Source of the DNA: Armatimonadota bacterium
GTDB lineage: Bacteria > Armatimonadota > HRBIN16
Direction: 5' to 3'
DNA length: 64,000 nucleotides
Assembly (NCBI GenBank): GCA_026003175.1
Contig: BPGT01000003.1
Location: forward strand, 186,001 to 250,000
The notes under the pieces are model-generated. The model worked only from the letters and a program-made list of their open reading frames with translations. It made no database searches and had not been told where the DNA came from. The position numbers and the translations under genes were made by a program. This document shows positions 48,229 to 56,836 of the stretch, one piece after another. Positions within the stretch are counted from its first letter, which is position 1; every line of letters starts with the position of its first letter.

Positions 48229-49008
48229 ATGAGCCGCAAAAACGCCTTTACACTTATCGAATTGCTCGTGGTAATAGCCATCATCGCCATTCTTGCCGCG
48301 ATACTTTTCCCCGTATTCGCCCGTGCGCGGGAAAGCGCGCGCATGGCACTATGCCTGACACATGTGCGCGAACTGGGCACGGCTTTGCGTATGTACACAC
48401 AGGACTACGATGAAACCTTCCCGAAAGCGGGTTCCTGGATTGCTGCCATCACCGACCCGCCGATTTGCGAGCGGGATTATGACCCCGTCAGCCGGCGCAT
48501 CACCTGCCGTCAACGCATGGTAGACGCGCTGGAGCCATACGTGAAAAACATCCAGCTGCATCGTTGCCCCAGCGATACGGGCTTGTCGTACGGGGGATTC
48601 TGGTTGTTTGTGCCACCGTGGACGGAACGACCGCTGTGGGACCCGGAGGTGCTGGGACCGCGTGGGGGACCGTTGAGCAGTTATCAGTACAGCGCGTGGT
48701 CGCTCACCTGCTCGCTGGGACTGCTTGCCACACCGCAGCGACCGGAGCGTGGCTACTTTGGACCCTATACAGGGCTGCCCGACGCGAAAGTTGCTGTGCC
48801 ATCCCAGTGGCTGGCTATCGGCGAGATATGGTTCTGGCATCAGAAAGACCCCAGCACCGGCATCGCCCGCAAGAACTACGCCTTCGCCGATGGTCACGCC
48901 AGGCGACTCAATCAGGATACGATCGGAGATCTGGACGGCAAGCTGCTTTCGGAGGGATACGTGCGACTGGTGAACACGCAATGGGGGGCTTTTCAGCCCT
49001 GTCAGTGA
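48229..49008 (+). CDS. Type II/IV pseudopilin-like protein
   Basis: A 259-residue protein. The N-terminus has the prepilin peptidase motif (KNAFTLIELLVVIAIIAILAAIL) with the +5 Glu and a long hydrophobic helix. The C-terminal region contains YAFADGHARRL, the His-x9-Asp-Gly-like signature of DUF1559-type pseudopilins common in Planctomycetota and Armatimonadota. Cys pairs in the middle may form disulfides. AGGGAGG is the ribosome site. Sits within the surface-protein cluster. Confidence 0.87.
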   Translation: MSRKNAFTLIELLVVIAIIAILAAILFPVFARARESARMALCLTHVRELGTALRMYTQDYDETFPKAGSWIAAITDPPICERDYDPVSRRITCRQRMVDALEPYVKNIQLHRCPSDTGLSYGGFWLFVPPWTERPLWDPEVLGPRGGPLSSYQYSAWSLTCSLGLLATPQRPERGYFGPYTGLPDAKVAVPSQWLAIGEIWFWHQKDPSTGIARKNYAFADGHARRLNQDTIGDLDGKLLSEGYVRLVNTQWGAFQPCQ

Positions 49009-49107
49009 GTCTACGTGCCAAGCAAAGGGAGCAACCTCCACTCAACGTACGGGATTGCTTCTCCGGCGCTTGCAACGACGCGATGCCTGTTCAAAAGGAT
49101 GGGTAAT

Positions 49108-51498
49108 ATGCTGCGGTATGGTGCGCTATATGCTGTTTTTCTTCTACTGCTGGTTCATGCTTCTGCCTTTGCAGATGGCTGGATAAGCGGTAAGGTGACC
49201 GATATGCTGGGGCGAGGGGTGTACGAAATCGCCGTATGGGCAAGCTCCAGCCAGACCGGCTACACCTATTCCGCAAGCACCGCTACCGACGGCACGTACA
49301 TGATTACCCTGCCCGCAGGAACGTATACTGTTGGCTTGCGCGACCCGTTTCACTTTCGTGTCCAGATGCGCCACGGTGTGGTGGTGCGCGACAGCAGGAC
49401 GACACCGCTGAACTTTACCCTGTACAACACCGTGTGGACGGATGACCCCACCTGGTTTGTGGACTGGCATCGGGTGTACGCCCAGAGCTTTATCGCCGAC
49501 GGCACGTCGGTGGTAAAGGTGACGGCGCGGGTGGCCTCAGAAGCGACCACCATCAACGTCTCTATCCACGAGGACGGACCCGACGGGCTTCAGGTTGGAC
49601 CGACGCGCACCCTGTATGCCGGACAAAGCGGAAGAGGAACTGCTGCCTGGCACGCGGGCGAAGTGCCGGTGGTTCCCGGCAGGCGGTACACGGTGGTGCT
49701 GCGCCGATCGGACAACGCCCTGTGGTCTACTTACATGAGTCGCCCTCTCTACTTCGGCACGGATGCCTATCCTGATGGTTATGCTACTGTGGATAGCGTG
49801 CCGATGCCGGATCTGGACCTGGGAATCACCATCAGTTGTGATAACGATGGACACTCCACCTTCTATCACGTGCGCCACAATAACGGCGGGCAGTGGGTGA
49901 GCGAAGCAGTGCAGAGCTTCGTCGCACGAGGAAGCAGCCTGACGTCCGTCAGCTTCACCCCGGGTGGTGTGAACAACGTCTGGTTTATAGTGAGCGTACA
50001 CACCGCTCCCTCTGGTGGTCAAACTGTCGGCGCGGTACGCACCGTACGAGGCTGGGCGGATAACCCCATGATGGTGTGCTGGTCGCCCGGTGAGGTGCCG
50101 CTGACACCCGGGCAGACCTACTACCTGCGCATTCGGCGTACCACAGGAGAGGGGTTCTATATCTATCTCGCCAGTAATGCCTATCCCGATGGTATGGTGT
50201 ATCTGAACGGAACCGCCCAGCCCGGGCTGGACCTGGGAAGTTGTGTCATGACCACAGAAGAGTACCCGGGCGCGGTGAAGCCCAGGCTGCAGGTGTATAG
50301 CTTGATGACCACCAGTGTTACCTCGCGCGCGGCATCGTTGTACTGGCGCACCAGCGCGCCCGCCGATTCGGTGGTGGAGTACAGCACAGACACGCCATAC
50401 AATCAAGCGGTAAGCAACCCATCCCTGACAAACATCCACGAGGTAAGCCTCAGCGGTTTAGAGCCACATACTCTCTATCACTTTCGGGTGCGCTCACGGG
50501 CAGACGGCTACATCGATGGGGTGAGCGGGGATAACACCCTGCTCACCCTGCCGGAGACGCCCAACCTGTTGGCGAACGGCGGTTTTGAAACGGGCACGCC
50601 GGCGGGGTGGACGTATTTCGGCGCGTCCGACGGCGTATACGAGGGTCCCTGGTTCAAAGACCTGCGGGCGGTGGAAGGACGCTTTTTCATCGGCTGGGCG
50701 ACCAACGGCGGCACGCGCAACGGCGGCGTGTGGCAGCGCGTGGTGGCGATGCCCGGCAGGGAGTACTGTTTCAGCGCATGGGCGTGGACGTGGTGCTCGA
50801 ACATTCCCATGTACAACCTGTCGGTGCGTATCGGTATAGACCCGTTCGGCGGGACCAACCCCAATGCGCCCGGTGTGGTGTGGACGCCGTGGAGCGTGCA
50901 TTTTGATCGCTGGCATCCGCTGTGGGTTCGAGTGACAGCGCAATCCGACTATGTCACGGTTTTTCTGCAAGGACACGCCGATTCGCCCGCCGAGTGGAAC
51001 ATCTACGCCTTCGATAACGCGGTGCTCACCGAGCGGGCGCAACGGTTCAACGTGAGCGGCAAGGTAACGCTCGGCGATTTTGTCGCTTCGCCCGAGGGGG
51101 TCCCTGTGGAGATGCAGCTACGCGCTTCAGGCAGTGCCGAACCTTTGCGCACGGAGATACTGACGCTGGATGCGGTGGGCAACTACATCCTGACCGATGT
51201 GGAGCCCGGGCAGTACGACATCGCCTTCAAGGCAAGCCACTGGCTGAGGGCTGTGGTGAGGGGGGTACGGGTTACCAGCGCAGACGTGCAGGATGTGGAT
51301 GTTCTGCTGCTCAACGGCGACATCGATGGAGACAACGAGGTAACCCTGTTTGACTTCGGTGCACTGGTCGCCTCATTTAGTTCAGTGCCCGGTGACAGCA
51401 ACTGGAACCCTGACGCTGACCTGGACGGGGATGAAGAGGTCACGTTGTTTGACTTTGGTGTGCTAGTGCGCCACTTTGGGAAAGTAGGAGAAGAGTAA
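49108..51498 (+). CDS. Large secreted multidomain protein with dockerin-like doublet
   Basis: I choose the ATG at 49108 (796 residues, MLRYGALYAV) because AAAGG lies at a workable distance; an ATG at 49099 is an alternative. A signal peptide is followed by a carboxypeptidase-regulatory-like domain (~20-95, GKVTDMLGRGVYEIAVWA), two beta-sandwich repeats (~120-390), an Fn3-like domain (~395-480, PHTLYHFRVRSRADG), a carbohydrate-binding-like domain (~490-640, NGGFETGTPAGW) and the shared end with two calcium loops. It is probably a surface binding protein or scaffold; no catalytic motif seen. Confidence 0.82.
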   Translation: MLRYGALYAVFLLLLVHASAFADGWISGKVTDMLGRGVYEIAVWASSSQTGYTYSASTATDGTYMITLPAGTYTVGLRDPFHFRVQMRHGVVVRDSRTTPLNFTLYNTVWTDDPTWFVDWHRVYAQSFIADGTSVVKVTARVASEATTINVSIHEDGPDGLQVGPTRTLYAGQSGRGTAAWHAGEVPVVPGRRYTVVLRRSDNALWSTYMSRPLYFGTDAYPDGYATVDSVPMPDLDLGITISCDNDGHSTFYHVRHNNGGQWVSEAVQSFVARGSSLTSVSFTPGGVNNVWFIVSVHTAPSGGQTVGAVRTVRGWADNPMMVCWSPGEVPLTPGQTYYLRIRRTTGEGFYIYLASNAYPDGMVYLNGTAQPGLDLGSCVMTTEEYPGAVKPRLQVYSLMTTSVTSRAASLYWRTSAPADSVVEYSTDTPYNQAVSNPSLTNIHEVSLSGLEPHTLYHFRVRSRADGYIDGVSGDNTLLTLPETPNLLANGGFETGTPAGWTYFGASDGVYEGPWFKDLRAVEGRFFIGWATNGGTRNGGVWQRVVAMPGREYCFSAWAWTWCSNIPMYNLSVRIGIDPFGGTNPNAPGVVWTPWSVHFDRWHPLWVRVTAQSDYVTVFLQGHADSPAEWNIYAFDNAVLTERAQRFNVSGKVTLGDFVASPEGVPVEMQLRASGSAEPLRTEILTLDAVGNYILTDVEPGQYDIAFKASHWLRAVVRGVRVTSADVQDVDVLLLNGDIDGDNEVTLFDFGALVASFSSVPGDSNWNPDADLDGDEEVTLFDFGVLVRHFGKVGEE

Positions 51499-51602
51499 GC
51501 ATCCCGCTGCACTATGCAGGAAACAAAAGCTTCATGGCGAATGCTCCTCAAAAGCTGGTAATCCCTCGGGCGTTTTGAGGTTCATTCAGGAGGAAACAAC
51601 CG

Positions 51603-52790
51603 ATGCGAGCAGGGGGTGTACTGATGTTGTTCTTGCTACTGGTTCTGCCTAAGCCGTTTTACGAATCGCAACTGCTTTTCCCACCGGAACGATGGCACAA
51701 CCACGGCTCCTGCATCGTGGAGCTGCCCAACGGCGATTTGCTGGTGTGCTGGTATAACGGCTCGGGCGAGCGCACCGCCGACGATGTGAAGGTAGAGGGG
51801 ATGCGCAAGCGCAAGGGCGCGAAGACATGGAGCGGTCGCTTCCTGATGGCGGATACCATCGGCTTCCCGGACTGCAACCCGTGTATGTTTGTGGACCCGC
51901 AAGGCAGGCTATGGCTGATGTGGGTGGCGATTATCGCTAATCTATGGGAGACCGCTCTGCTGCGTTACCAGATTTCGGACAACCCTCGCGGCACGGGCGC
52001 GCCCCGCTGGACGCATAGCGACATCCTGATACTCAAGCTGGGCGATGAGTTTGCAGAGATCGTGGCGAAACAGTGCGACGAGGACGAAAAGCGCATTGAC
52101 CAGATACTGCCGCCGGAACGCAAAGCAGAGGGGCTGGCTTATCTCGCCGAGCGACGCAAGAATGCAGCAGACAAGTACTTCCGGCGAATGGGTTGGATGA
52201 CGCGCGTGCATCCTTTTGTGCTGGACGGCAAGCGTATCATCGTGCCGCTCTACTCCGATGGCTTCGACTTTTCCATCATGGCAATCAGCGACGACGGAGG
52301 CAAGACATGGCAGGCGAGCCGTCCGCTGGTGAGTTTCGGAGGGGTGCAGCCCAGCCTGGTACAGAAGCGCGACGGCACGCTGGTCGCCTATATGCGCGAT
52401 AACGGACCACCTCCCCAGCGCGTGATGAAAAGCGAGTCGCGCGACGGAGGCATGACCTGGTCGCCGGTGGTGGACGATGACATCCCCAACCCCGGCTCCG
52501 GTCTGGAAGTGATTCGCCTGCAGAACGGGCACTGGGCAATGGTGTGCAACGACACCGAGCAGGGTAGACACCGCCTCGCCGTGCTTCTCTCCGACGACGA
52601 GGGCAACAGCTGGAAGTGGAAAAGGTATCTGGAGAACGACCCGCCCGGAGCAGGCTCCTACTCATATCCCTCCATCATTCAGGCGAAGGATGGCACCCTG
52701 CACGTCACCTACAGCTGGAGCCAGCCGGGCAAGGGTTCGTGTATCAAATACGCCCACTTCAATGAGCAGTGGGTGCTTCAGGGGGATTAG
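51603..52790 (+). CDS. Sialidase-fold (BNR repeat) protein
   Basis: A 395-residue protein with GGAGGAAA upstream of the ATG and a short N-terminal hydrophobic stretch that could be a weak signal peptide. It is a six-bladed propeller of the BNR/Asp-box class (SDDGGKTW, SRDGGMTW, SDDEGNSW). Family members are called exo-alpha-sialidase but many act on other acidic sugars, for example rhamnogalacturonan or uronate linkages. An Arg triad cannot be assigned confidently. It heads the locus and abuts the next gene, so the two are cotranslated. Confidence 0.8.
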   Translation: MRAGGVLMLFLLLVLPKPFYESQLLFPPERWHNHGSCIVELPNGDLLVCWYNGSGERTADDVKVEGMRKRKGAKTWSGRFLMADTIGFPDCNPCMFVDPQGRLWLMWVAIIANLWETALLRYQISDNPRGTGAPRWTHSDILILKLGDEFAEIVAKQCDEDEKRIDQILPPERKAEGLAYLAERRKNAADKYFRRMGWMTRVHPFVLDGKRIIVPLYSDGFDFSIMAISDDGGKTWQASRPLVSFGGVQPSLVQKRDGTLVAYMRDNGPPPQRVMKSESRDGGMTWSPVVDDDIPNPGSGLEVIRLQNGHWAMVCNDTEQGRHRLAVLLSDDEGNSWKWKRYLENDPPGAGSYSYPSIIQAKDGTLHVTYSWSQPGKGSCIKYAHFNEQWVLQGD

Positions 52791-53867
52791 ATGGCGAAAG
52801 GCACCACGTACAACCACGAGCGCATCGAGTTCGTAGACGCCCGCACGGGTGTGCGCCTGATGCAGGTGACCAGCTTCCCCACTATGAGCATGGCGTTGCC
52901 CTACTTCGGGCGCAACTTCACCAGCGACTCGAAGACCCTCATCTTTGTCTCTCAGCGTGAGGCGCGTCGTGATGCCCCCTGGGACCTGTTTCGGGTGGAT
53001 ATAGATGGCACCAACCTGACGCAACTGACCGAGTGCGAAGGCGCGGCAGGGTTTGTGATGTCGCCGCAGGACGATTGCGCCTATTTCCACCGGCAGGGCG
53101 CATTGTGGAAGGTAGACATCAATACCTTCCGCGAAGAGGAGATACTGGCGCCGCATGGTGTGGCAAGTATGGGGGCAGGAGCCATCTCCCCTGACGGCGT
53201 GTACTATTTCGCGCAGGTGGTCACCGCACACGACACCAGCGGCATTGTGCGCATTCGCACCGACGGCTCGGAAGCGGTGCTCATCGCCGAGGGAGAGCGA
53301 GGGAGCCTTGCCCTGCACTCCGCCAGCCCGGGCGGCGCAGGGTTGCTGGTCTGGCAGATGCGTGAGGACAAGAAGAGGTGGCTGCTGCTGGGCGACAACG
53401 GCACAGAGAAGGGCGTGTACACCAGCAGTTACGACTTCGCACATTGCACCTTTCTGGGCAGGAGCGAGCGCGTGCAAGGGTGCGCGCTCCCACCCGACCG
53501 TGCGCTGGTGCATATCGGCTTGGGGGAAGAACAGCCAACCACCATCGCGCAAGGGGTATACTTCTGGCACTCCGCCTCCACGCTGGATGGTGAGTGGATT
53601 GTCTCCGACACCAACTGGCCCGACGAGGGCTTGCAGCTGGTGCATGTGCCGACGGGACGCTACCGCCCACTGTGTTACCCGCGCAGTGCACAGGGGCATC
53701 CGCAGTGGACGCATCCCCATCCGCAGTTCAGTCCCGACGGACGGGCGGTGCTGTTCCATTCGGACAGGACGGGCATCTGCCAGATTTATCTGGCGTTCGT
53801 TCCTGACGACCTGCGCGAGCGCGTACGCACCGGTCAGCTGAGCGTACAGGAGAGACGAGTGTGGTAG
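52791..53867 (+). CDS. Oligogalacturonate lyase-like (PL22-type) beta-propeller
   Basis: A 358-residue protein whose ATG directly follows the previous stop. The opening (TGVRLMQVTSFP, FTSDSKTLIFVS), central GTNLTQLTE and the end (HPHPQFSPDGRAVLFHSDRTG) match PL22 oligogalacturonide lyases, which split unsaturated digalacturonate in the cytoplasm. No signal peptide fits that location. Catalytic His and Mn ligands cannot be assigned without alignment; a TolB-like non-enzymatic propeller is the alternative. Confidence 0.68.
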   Translation: MAKGTTYNHERIEFVDARTGVRLMQVTSFPTMSMALPYFGRNFTSDSKTLIFVSQREARRDAPWDLFRVDIDGTNLTQLTECEGAAGFVMSPQDDCAYFHRQGALWKVDINTFREEEILAPHGVASMGAGAISPDGVYYFAQVVTAHDTSGIVRIRTDGSEAVLIAEGERGSLALHSASPGGAGLLVWQMREDKKRWLLLGDNGTEKGVYTSSYDFAHCTFLGRSERVQGCALPPDRALVHIGLGEEQPTTIAQGVYFWHSASTLDGEWIVSDTNWPDEGLQLVHVPTGRYRPLCYPRSAQGHPQWTHPHPQFSPDGRAVLFHSDRTGICQIYLAFVPDDLRERVRTGQLSVQERRVW

Positions 53868-55177
53868 ATCTGCGCTGGGCAGGCATATGGGCGATGCTGC
53901 TGGTGATAGCGGCGGGCATGACAGGGTGTCGCCCCCGCGACGAAGGCTCGTTTCCCTCACGCGCCATCACCATCATCTGCCCTCCTGCGCCGGGTGGTGT
54001 TTCCGATACACTGACGCGCGCGCTGGCAGCTTCCGCTCAGCCAGAGTTTGGCGTGCCGGTGGTAGTAGAGAACAAACCGGGCGGTGCGAACGCCGTGGGA
54101 CTGAATTATGGAGCACACGCCGCACCCGATGGCTACACGGTGACCTATGTGGTCGCAGAGCTGGCTATCCTGCCGCATCTCGGCTTGAGTCCTATCTCCC
54201 CCAATGACTTTGACTTGCTGGCTCGCACCAACTATAACCCGGCAGCCGTGACCGTACGAGCCGATTCGCAGTGGGCCACACTGCAGCAGCTGATGGCAGA
54301 CGCTCGCGCCCACCCGGAGGCGATACGCGCAGGCAACTCGGGCACCGGCTCGATATGGCATCTGGCGGCGGTTGCTTTACAGGAGGCAGGGGGGGCGAAG
54401 TTCAAGCACGTGCCTTTCAGTGGAGCCGCTCCGGCAGTGCAGGCGTTACTGGGTGGGCATGTAGACGTGGTATGCGTCAGTCCCACCGAGGTGCAGGCGC
54501 ATGTGGAATCGGGAAAATTGCGGATGCTCGCCGTGCTCACCACTCAGCGTGATCCCCTCTTTCCCCATGTGCCGTGTGCCCGCGAACTGGGCTATCCGCT
54601 GGATATCGGCGCGTGGGGAGGGTTGGCTCTGCCCAAAGGCGTCCCAATGGAGAGGAGACAGAGGCTGCTGGAAGGTTTCCGCAAAGCGTTCGGCAAGCGC
54701 GAGTTCCGGCAGCTGATGGAGGAACGGGGTGTGCGTCTGGCGTGGCTGGAGGGAGAACCGTTCCGTCAATTTGTGGAAGCGCAAAGCACGCTCAACCGTC
54801 AGATCATCGCCCGCATGGGCGTGAACCTCACGCGAGGGGATGTTGGGCATCTCTACTTTCCGGGACTACTTGCGGTCCTGGCAGTGGGGCTGGCGATAGC
54901 CATAGTCGGGGCACGTCTGGCGGGCGGACGCGGTGAGCGCGTGGAAGCCCACACTCCAGTTGGAAGACGGCAGTCGGCGATGATGAGTACACTCACTCTT
55001 GCTTTCATCGCTCTGCTACCTGTGGCAGGCTTTCTGGCTGCATCTGCGCTCTTTCTGCTCACTGCGATAGCCATCACCGGACGTGTCAGGTGGTGGCAGG
55101 CAGTGGTGTATGCAAGTGTAGTGAGCCTGAGCGTGTGGTGGTTGTTTGGCAGCATACTGGGGGTACCTATGCCATGA
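53861..55177 (+). CDS. TctC-TctB fusion of a tripartite tricarboxylate transporter
   Basis: A 438-residue protein from the GTG at 53861, overlapping the previous stop, with CAGGAGAG upstream. Residues 1-23 are a signal sequence ending in a lipobox (AAGMTGC). Residues ~30-310 are a Bug/TctC binding protein (GGVSDTLTRALA, VVVENKPGGAN, GNSGTGSIWHLAAV). From ~318 to the end are about four hydrophobic segments, as in TctB (YFPGLLAVLAVGLAIAIVG, LALLPVAGFLAASALFLLTA). Normally these are separate proteins. The next gene, TctA, overlaps by four bases. Confidence 0.82.
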   Translation: MVDLRWAGIWAMLLVIAAGMTGCRPRDEGSFPSRAITIICPPAPGGVSDTLTRALAASAQPEFGVPVVVENKPGGANAVGLNYGAHAAPDGYTVTYVVAELAILPHLGLSPISPNDFDLLARTNYNPAAVTVRADSQWATLQQLMADARAHPEAIRAGNSGTGSIWHLAAVALQEAGGAKFKHVPFSGAAPAVQALLGGHVDVVCVSPTEVQAHVESGKLRMLAVLTTQRDPLFPHVPCARELGYPLDIGAWGGLALPKGVPMERRQRLLEGFRKAFGKREFRQLMEERGVRLAWLEGEPFRQFVEAQSTLNRQIIARMGVNLTRGDVGHLYFPGLLAVLAVGLAIAIVGARLAGGRGERVEAHTPVGRRQSAMMSTLTLAFIALLPVAGFLAASALFLLTAIAITGRVRWWQAVVYASVVSLSVWWLFGSILGVPMP

Positions 55178-56643
55178 GCAACGTCTTCCAGCAGCTGTGG
55201 TCAGACAACACGATGTGGTTGATGTTGGGGGGTGTGGTGGCAGGCATCGTGATTGGTGCTCTGCCGGGTTTGACTGCCACGATGGGCGTAGCGTTACTGG
55301 TTCCCTTTACCTTCTGGCTACCTACCGTACCTGCGCTGATGGTGCTTCTGGGTGTGTATGTAGGCGCAATGTACGGAGGAGCGATACCAGCGGTGCTGAT
55401 ACGCACTCCGGGCACACCCGCTGCGGCGGCGACCAGTCTGGACGGCTACCCGATGGCGCAGGAAGGCAAGGCAGGACTGGCGATAGGTATCTCGTGCATG
55501 ACGGGCGTGGTAGGCGGGGTGTTCAGCACTCTGGTACTGATGTTCGCCGCACCGCAGGTGGCTCGATTCGCGCTACAGTTTGGTCCTGCGGAGTACTTCG
55601 CGCTGGCGGTGTTCGGGCTGAGTGTGATTGCCAGTCTGTCAGAGCGTTCCCTGCTGAAGGGCGCGCTGATGGGTGTGTGCGGATTGTTGCTCGCCACAAT
55701 AGGCATGGACCCGATTACCGCCGTACCGCGCTTCACTTTGGGGTTGACCCCGCTTCTGGAAGGACTGGCGCTGGTGCCCGTGCTAGTAGGTGTGTTCGCG
55801 CTGGGCGAGGTGCTGTACCAGAGTAGCCTGCCTGAACCTGATAGGAGCCTGTTCCACAACATCGGCAGGATAATGCCCTCGCGCAGCCACTACCGGCGCA
55901 TCGCTCTTCCGACACTGCTTGCCAGCATCACGGGCACGTTCATTGGAGCACTGCCCGGCGTGGGAGGCGATGTCGCCGCGTTTGTGGCGTATGACCAGGC
56001 GAAGAAGGTCTCGCGCCGACCGGAGGAGTTCGGCAAAGGCTCGATAGAAGGACTGGCGGCGGCAGAGTGTGCCAACAACTCAGTTACCGGGGGAGCGATG
56101 ATACCCATGCTCACTCTGGGCATCCCCGGCGACGCGGTGACAGCGGTTATCCTGGGCGCGTTGCTGATGCACGGCGTGCGCCCCGGTCCCGACCTGTTTG
56201 AGAAGCAGACCTATCTGCTCTCCGCCATCTTCATCGGTTTGCTGGTCGCAAACCTGCTGGTGTTGCCCATAGGGCTGGCAGGCGCGAAACTCTTTGCGCA
56301 GACGGTGCGTGCACCTCGCCATTACCTGTTTCCGCTGATAGTGGTGTTGTGCGTAGTGGGCAGTTACGCCATTAACAACAGCCTGTTCGATGTCGGTGTC
56401 ATGTTCCTGTTCGGCATAGTGGGCTGGGCACTGCGGCAAGCAGGCTTCCCGATTGCTCCGCTCGTGCTGGGTTTGATTTTAGGGCGCATGACCGAAGAGA
56501 ACTTCCGCCGTGCACTGATTCTGTCGGGAGGTAGCTGGAGCATTTTTGTGAGCCGTCCACTGTCGGCAATTTTATTGTTGCTGGCGGTGGCATCGGTGAC
56601 GTTTTCGGTATGGCAGAGCAGACGGGGTGGGCACAAGGCGTAG
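55174..56643 (+). CDS. tctA: TctA-family large permease subunit
   Basis: The ATG at 55174 overlaps the fusion gene's stop (ATGA); 489 residues. About twelve hydrophobic segments and the family's signatures are present: VIGALPGLTATMGVALLVPFT, GAMYGGAIPAVLI near the N-terminus, and the repeated IGALPGVGGDVAAFVAYDQAKK at mid-length. It is the channel subunit of a secondary transporter for tri-, di- or mono-carboxylates, in some cases hexuronates. The neighbouring uronide-lyase-like gene favours an acidic sugar as substrate. Confidence 0.92.
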   Translation: MSNVFQQLWSDNTMWLMLGGVVAGIVIGALPGLTATMGVALLVPFTFWLPTVPALMVLLGVYVGAMYGGAIPAVLIRTPGTPAAAATSLDGYPMAQEGKAGLAIGISCMTGVVGGVFSTLVLMFAAPQVARFALQFGPAEYFALAVFGLSVIASLSERSLLKGALMGVCGLLLATIGMDPITAVPRFTLGLTPLLEGLALVPVLVGVFALGEVLYQSSLPEPDRSLFHNIGRIMPSRSHYRRIALPTLLASITGTFIGALPGVGGDVAAFVAYDQAKKVSRRPEEFGKGSIEGLAAAECANNSVTGGAMIPMLTLGIPGDAVTAVILGALLMHGVRPGPDLFEKQTYLLSAIFIGLLVANLLVLPIGLAGAKLFAQTVRAPRHYLFPLIVVLCVVGSYAINNSLFDVGVMFLFGIVGWALRQAGFPIAPLVLGLILGRMTEENFRRALILSGGSWSIFVSRPLSAILLLLAVASVTFSVWQSRRGGHKA

Positions 56644-56836
56644 TTGCGCAGGAAGAAATGGCTCCCTGAGGAATACAGGGTATAGGTCAGGGCTTCGTGG
56701 TGGGGGCTTTGCCCCAGCGAGGTTCGCAAGGACACCGTGGTAGCGCGATGGAACGCGACCATTCGTTGGGCAGACTGCTGGATTGTTGGCTTTAACGCAC
56801 TGTCTTAAAGGAGGCTAACCTGTCAGGGGGTATACG
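56644..56836. other. Gap between tctA and the large glycosidase-like gene
   Basis: Contains a small GGGGCTTTGCCCC hairpin (about 56705-56717) and an AAAGGAGG about 25 bases before the next start. No gene is evident. Confidence 0.5.

Noticed and set aside
52662-53960. Minus-strand frame of 432 codons opposite the PL22-like gene
   Set aside because: Shadow of the plus-strand gene; no motif and no ribosome site.
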